A stretch of DNA of 12,045 nt, from NCBI GenBank assembly GCA_022496205.1, contig WTXD01000337.1, positions 1 to 12,045 of the forward strand, in the 5' to 3' direction. Under the pieces are notes generated by a model, which ran no database searches, was not told where the DNA came from, and worked only from the letters and a program-made list of their open reading frames with translations. Below are positions 8,301 to 12,045 of this stretch, one piece after another. Source of the DNA: Gloeopeniophorella convolvens. Taxonomy: Eukaryota; Basidiomycota; Agaricomycetes; Russulales. Within the stretch, counting starts at the first letter, position 1, and each line of letters opens with the position of its first letter. Both the position numbers and the translations under genes were made by a program.

Positions 8301-9351
8301 TGCTTCGCTCCCTGCGCCCTTCTGTCGCGGGTCATCCTCGTCAGCCACCCACCCGCATCGTAGAGCCAGACCGCGTACAGCGGCGGCTCGGGCCCGCGCT
8401 ACCCACCCAAGGCCGCCAGCCACGCAAATAGTACTAGGAGCTCTGAGTGCGACGTGTCTGGTGACTCACGAGAGTGTGCGCTGTTTTTTTTCTCTCTTTT
8501 TCAATCAATTTACGTGGGTCTCGGTGTACAGAACGCCATGTAGCACGAAGAGCGTGTACATATCCGCGTACTGTATGCATGTACGATGATGCTGGACACC
8601 ACCTGGTGCGGGACCTACTCCGGCCATCCTCCGCACGCCCACGCACCCCGCCGTCGCACACGACATGTACCCATAAGCAACGCATTGATAAGCAGGCATC
8701 CGGCCGTCGAACAACTGCACGGCGCAGTTGATGTGGTGGGCGCGAGGCGTCTGATCTCATCTGCACGTCAGATCGAACTGTGAACGCATCGTACGCATGC
8801 ATTCAATACACCGCGTCAAGCAGATCGCCTGTTCAGCACCCCGGCCTGCGCACATCGCACGATATTTCATCCTTTTTTTTTTCCAGCACGATATTTCATC
8901 CCATTCTCGCATTTCAGTCTTTCTTCCCGTCCACTTATTCTTCTCTCCATCTCGCTCTCCCAGTCCCGCGCGTTGTGGGCCATGTTTTCGGGCTGGTGTC
9001 GCTCATCGCTATCGCCGCATGGTCGTTGGTGAGTGAATGAGTAAACAGGTGATTACCTGCGCGTTCTCGATATCCGAATTGTTGGGTAGCGCGTATATGT
9101 GATGTGCGTCGCCAACGACACAGGGAGCATGTGTCGAGTGACGCTGTGGCCGTTTTTGATGTCGCTTTCATTTGTCGGTGCTAGCGCCGCGGAATTGCTC
9201 AGTCGATATTCGATATATCACCGTGTGGCAACTTGCGCGCCGACTTAACACCACGAATAGCCAAGTTCAGCGCTGGTCTTCCGCATTCCCCTCTGCCCAC
9301 AAGGACCTCTTTCTTCCCCTCTGCAAAACAACCGGAAGTTCCTTCATCCCC
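8301..9351 (+). promoter_or_regulatory. Upstream region of NLR2 (presumed promoter and 5' UTR)
   Basis: About 1 kb with no convincing gene. It contains a T8 run at 8485-8492, a perfect 7-bp inverted repeat around a 5-nt loop at 8712-8730, and a T10 run between two 16-bp direct repeats. A pyrimidine-rich tract from about 8920 to 8971 is of the kind often found near fungal transcription starts. A short upstream ORF (ATG 8982, TGA 9030-9032, 16 codons) overlaps a GTGAGT at 9029 that could be a 5' UTR intron donor. No TATA box can be assigned with confidence. The promoter role is inferred only from position. Confidence 0.4.
8857..8901. repeat. 16-bp direct repeat flanking a poly-T tract
   Basis: GCACGATATTTCATCC occurs at 8857-8872 and again at 8886-8901, separated by a T10 run plus three bases. 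It looks like a local slippage or short duplication in the NLR2 upstream region. Confidence 0.85.
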
Positions 9352-11504
9352 ATGCCTGCTATCGAGCCTTCGAGTGCGGCGGAGCACTACCATTCGCTTT
9401 TCCTCGAGGCTTTGGAAAACTACAAGAAAAAGACAGGACGGGATCCCGTTGCCCATACCCTCGTCGCCCAGCTTAATACATCCCCGGGAGAGGTTACTCG
9501 TTTACTTCAGGAGGAAGCGGAACGTTTGGATGCGGCCCATAAGACCCGCTGGAGGACATGCATGTGCGAGAAGATCGCGCCGATCGTCAACATCATCCGT
9601 CCACTCTGCGACACGGCTGGAAAGGCTACGGGTCTCGTGCGTTCTAGATGTCCACAGTCTGTAGCTATGCACTGATGCGTCGAGGTCAGGCGTTCAAACC
9701 AGGAGAAGCGATCTTTGGCAGTATCGGGATCCTCCTTACAGTGCGTGTCTCCATCACCACCCCTCCTTTCGTGTCCTGCTGCTGAATATGTCATAGATCC
9801 CAGGGAATTACATGAAGAACCACGAGACGTTTATGGGACTACTCGAACAAATGGTGCACTTCCTGAGACGCCTCGGGACGTTGATCGTTCCCGAAGATGT
9901 CTTATTCGATGATGGGATGATGAAGATCATAGTGGATATCCTGGTCGAGTTGATTCGCGTATTCGCGCTTCTCACCGACAGGATGAGCCTCAGTGACGCT
10001 TTCATTCGTGAGTTTATCGCACTCTTGAGACACCTGATGCGGCTCAACGCAAGCTCAGCCATGGCAAAACGTCGCTTCAGAAGGATTCTCGCTACGGTTT
10101 CTGGAGACAGGGAGGTTGAGAGCATGCTCAAGCGACTGGATGAGCTCACCAAGGTGGAGCACCTGATGGCTATGGCGGAGGCACGGCGCGACATCGCAAT
10201 CGTCAGGCGGGAAAAACAGAGACAAGAGCGTACGCCTCCGTGATTTTCATGCGCCTGATTGAAGTATCTGAGTAATCCTTCCAGGTATGCAGCAGGCGGA
10301 GCGGTACCGGAGCTGGTTATCTGTGCCAAACTCATCGACGAACCAAAGAATTGCATCCGAGGCACGCCACTCTGACACCTCGATGTGGCTTGTTCGTGGA
10401 GAAGTTTACGAGGCATGGAAGTCCAGCGGGGCGCTACTGTGGGTTACTGGCAAATGTATGTCGTTCAATGTCTCCTTCTCGAGGAGAGCTGACCTTTTGT
10501 CGTAGCGGGAGCAGGCAAGACTGTCATTTGGTTCGCATCTTATCTAACGCGCTGTCATGAGCTACTGACTTCTTGGGGATTAGCTCCACAGTCATCAAAG
10601 ATCTACAAGACTCACTGCGTTCCAGCGGGTATTCGGGAGCCGTGGCGTACTTCTATTGCGACTTCAGGGACACCCAGAAGCAATCCGACCGTGGCCTTCT
10701 CGGCTCCTTGCTCATGGACCTTTCCACTCAGTCGGACGAGTCCGATCAGCTACTGCGCGACCTCTTTTCGAAGTGTGGAGGTGGTTCCCGGGAGCCCGAC
10801 GCCAATGATCTCATACGGTGCCTGAAGGAGATGCTCGCCCGGTCGGATGGCATCAAGTACATCGTCGTCGATGCTCTAGACGAGATGCCGAACCATGGCG
10901 TCTATTCGTCACGTGCGAGGTCCCTGGAGCTCGTGAGCAAACTCATGGGCTTGGAGCTCTCGGACCTGCGAATCTGCATCACTAGCCGTCCTGAACATGA
11001 CATCGGCCGAGTTCTCCAACCGTTGGGGTGCCGTCAAGTGGCCATTGATCAGGAAAAGGGACACCGGGACGATATCGCTCGATTGATCCGGTCAGTCGTC
11101 GAGTCGAACCCGAAGACGCAGGCATGGGGGAAGGCAATCAAGGAGGAGGTAATTGGAGCATTATCGGAGAAGGCAGATGGCATGTCAGTCGTGCTTCTGG
11201 GTCGAAGTGTGAAGGATCGACTCATGCTGTATGTAGGTTCCGATACGTTTCCTGCCAACTTGACACGCTCTGTGAATGCCCGATGTCGAAGATCCGACCC
11301 ACCCTTAAATCACTGCCCATCACTCTTCACGCAACATACGAAGCCACGCTAGAACGGATCAGCGAGGAGAAGTGGGATCACGCCCATCGGCTTTTCCAAT
11401 TTCTGTCGTTTTCAGCGCGTCCACTCCGCGTGGAGGAGCTTGCAGAGGTTCTTGCCGTCAGTCTGGACGAAGAGATCCCCATACCACGACGATTGGCGAT
11501 CTGA
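9352..11504 (+). CDS. NLR2: Goodbye-NACHT STAND protein, truncated in the winged-helix region
   Basis: Seven exons assemble in phase: 9352-9636, 9690-9740, 9797-10229, 10285-10455, 10506-10530, 10584-11183 and 11237-11504, giving 610 residues. Introns are 50-56 bp with GT-AG ends. Residues ~11-245 match the fungal Goodbye domain (LFLEALENYKKKTGRDPVAH, PGEAIFGSIGILL, ESMLKRLDELT). The NACHT region begins at WLVRGEVYEAW; Walker A is GKSGAGKT (312-319), Walker B is YIVVDALDE (414-422), and RICITSRPE (451-459) follows. The winged-helix entry is FSARPLRVEELAEVLAV. Start ATG 9352 is chosen because the same frame upstream opens only at a non-ATG codon and has no family similarity. NLR1 has six bases, ACGTAC, where NLR2 has four, ATAC (about 11481), so the frame shifts and stops at 11502-11504. 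The usual sensor repeats are therefore not translated. Goodbye domains are N-terminal modules of fungal STAND proteins, thought to pass on the signal. This is either a pseudogene or a working short form. Confidence 0.8.
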
Positions 11505-12045
11505 AGATCCCAAGAGTGTTGTCCTATCCACTTGTCCTGGAAGTTTTATACAGGTCATCAGCGAGTATGACGAATGGTCCGACGAGACCCAGCGGGTCGT
11601 GCAATTCACTCATTTCTCGGTCAAGGAATTCTTGACCTCCAATCAGCTTTCCCACTCGAAGGCAACTGTCTCCCGCTTTCGTGTCCTTCCGGGGCGTCCA
11701 ATGTCGTTCTTGCGAAGACATGCCTCGGTATTCTCTTCCGACCTGATAACGTACCAGCCATCGAGCAGAGCACTCCAACCGACTCGGAGCGCCATCAGCT
11801 ACAATATGCCGCGGATTTTTGGGACGAACACGCACGATTTGAGGACGTGTCTATGTCACTATTGAAGCCCATGAAGCATCTCTTTGACCCAACCAAGCCC
11901 CATTTCGCATCTTGGGCTCGCATCCGCGAACCTAGGCAGCGTCAGCCAGGAACCCTTTTGTACTTTGCCGCATTATGTGGTCTACTTCCATCGTGGAACA
12001 TATTCTTGCATCTGGTTCCCCGATATCAACGCAAGGGGAGGGCAA
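11482..12045 (+). pseudogene. Decayed winged-helix and ankyrin-entry sequence of NLR2 (continues beyond window)
   Basis: Aligned with NLR1 bases ~71-643, this segment still encodes the expected order: YHDDWRSEDPKSVVLSTCPG, VQFTHFSVKEFLTS, FRVLPG, then in the next frame VVLAKTCLGILFRPD, DFWDEHARFEDVSM, DPTKPHFASWARI, and TLLYFAALCGL. The frame changes after the first shift at ~11481 (2 nt lost), at ~11695 (1 nt lost), at ~11990 (1 nt lost) and at ~12020 (1 nt lost). No splice signals would absorb these changes. The window ends as the first ankyrin unit would begin. Confidence 0.82.

Noticed and set aside
9172..9351. Longer 5' end for NLR2
   Set aside because: The frame opens there only at a TTG, and the translated stretch resembles no Goodbye-domain sequence; ATG 9352 fits directly before the domain.
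11481..11510. Intron to explain the first NLR2 frame change
   Set aside because: Comparison with NLR1 shows a simple 2-nt difference inside otherwise matching sequence; there is no room for an intron.

Overview
The window looks like nuclear DNA of a filamentous basidiomycete, most likely an agaricomycete and perhaps a polypore. The reasons are a GC-rich base composition, very short GT-AG introns (49-74 bp, with CTGAT/CTGAC-like branch sites), CT-rich upstream sequence, and gene families typical of these fungi: NACHT-ankyrin STAND proteins with a fungal 'Goodbye' N-terminal domain, and F-box proteins with a long C-terminal region. No bacterial or organellar features were seen.

Layout. (1) 1-2486, plus strand: the 3' part of a NOD-like receptor (NLR1). 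The window opens in its winged-helix region after NACHT; about 18 ankyrin repeats follow, then a probable small terminal intron and a 13-codon last exon. (2) 2880-4186, plus strand: a broken gene. Its readable part resembles the RhoGAP-like Msb1/Mug8 domain of fungal polarity proteins, and it carries a nonsense codon, a 2-nt frameshift and a still recognisable intron. (3) 4895-6750, minus strand: an apparently intact F-box gene with one intron near its start. (4) 6854-8300: two related copies (A and B) of a GC/CT-rich repeat; a shorter diverged copy (C) lies at 2880-3107, just before the Msb1-like relic. Between A and B sits a 330-bp piece of a Goodbye-domain exon, fused in frame to repeat A. 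(5) 9352-12045, plus strand: a second NLR (NLR2), paralogous to NLR1 where the two overlap. Seven exons can be assembled into a 610-residue Goodbye-NACHT protein that ends early because of a 2-nt deletion. The following winged-helix/ankyrin-entry sequence has at least three more single-base frameshifts.

Interpretation. This is a rearranged tandem NLR locus with a repeat distance of about 11.4 kb. One member has a long, internally homogeneous ankyrin array. The second has kept signalling and nucleotide-binding parts but lost its sensor in frame, and a third survives only as an exon fragment. Fungal NLRs of this type are generally linked to non-self recognition, heterokaryon incompatibility and programmed cell death. 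A role for the F-box gene in the same process is only a positional guess. Exon joins were deduced by hand from splice signals, phase and remembered family patterns; no transcript or database search was available.
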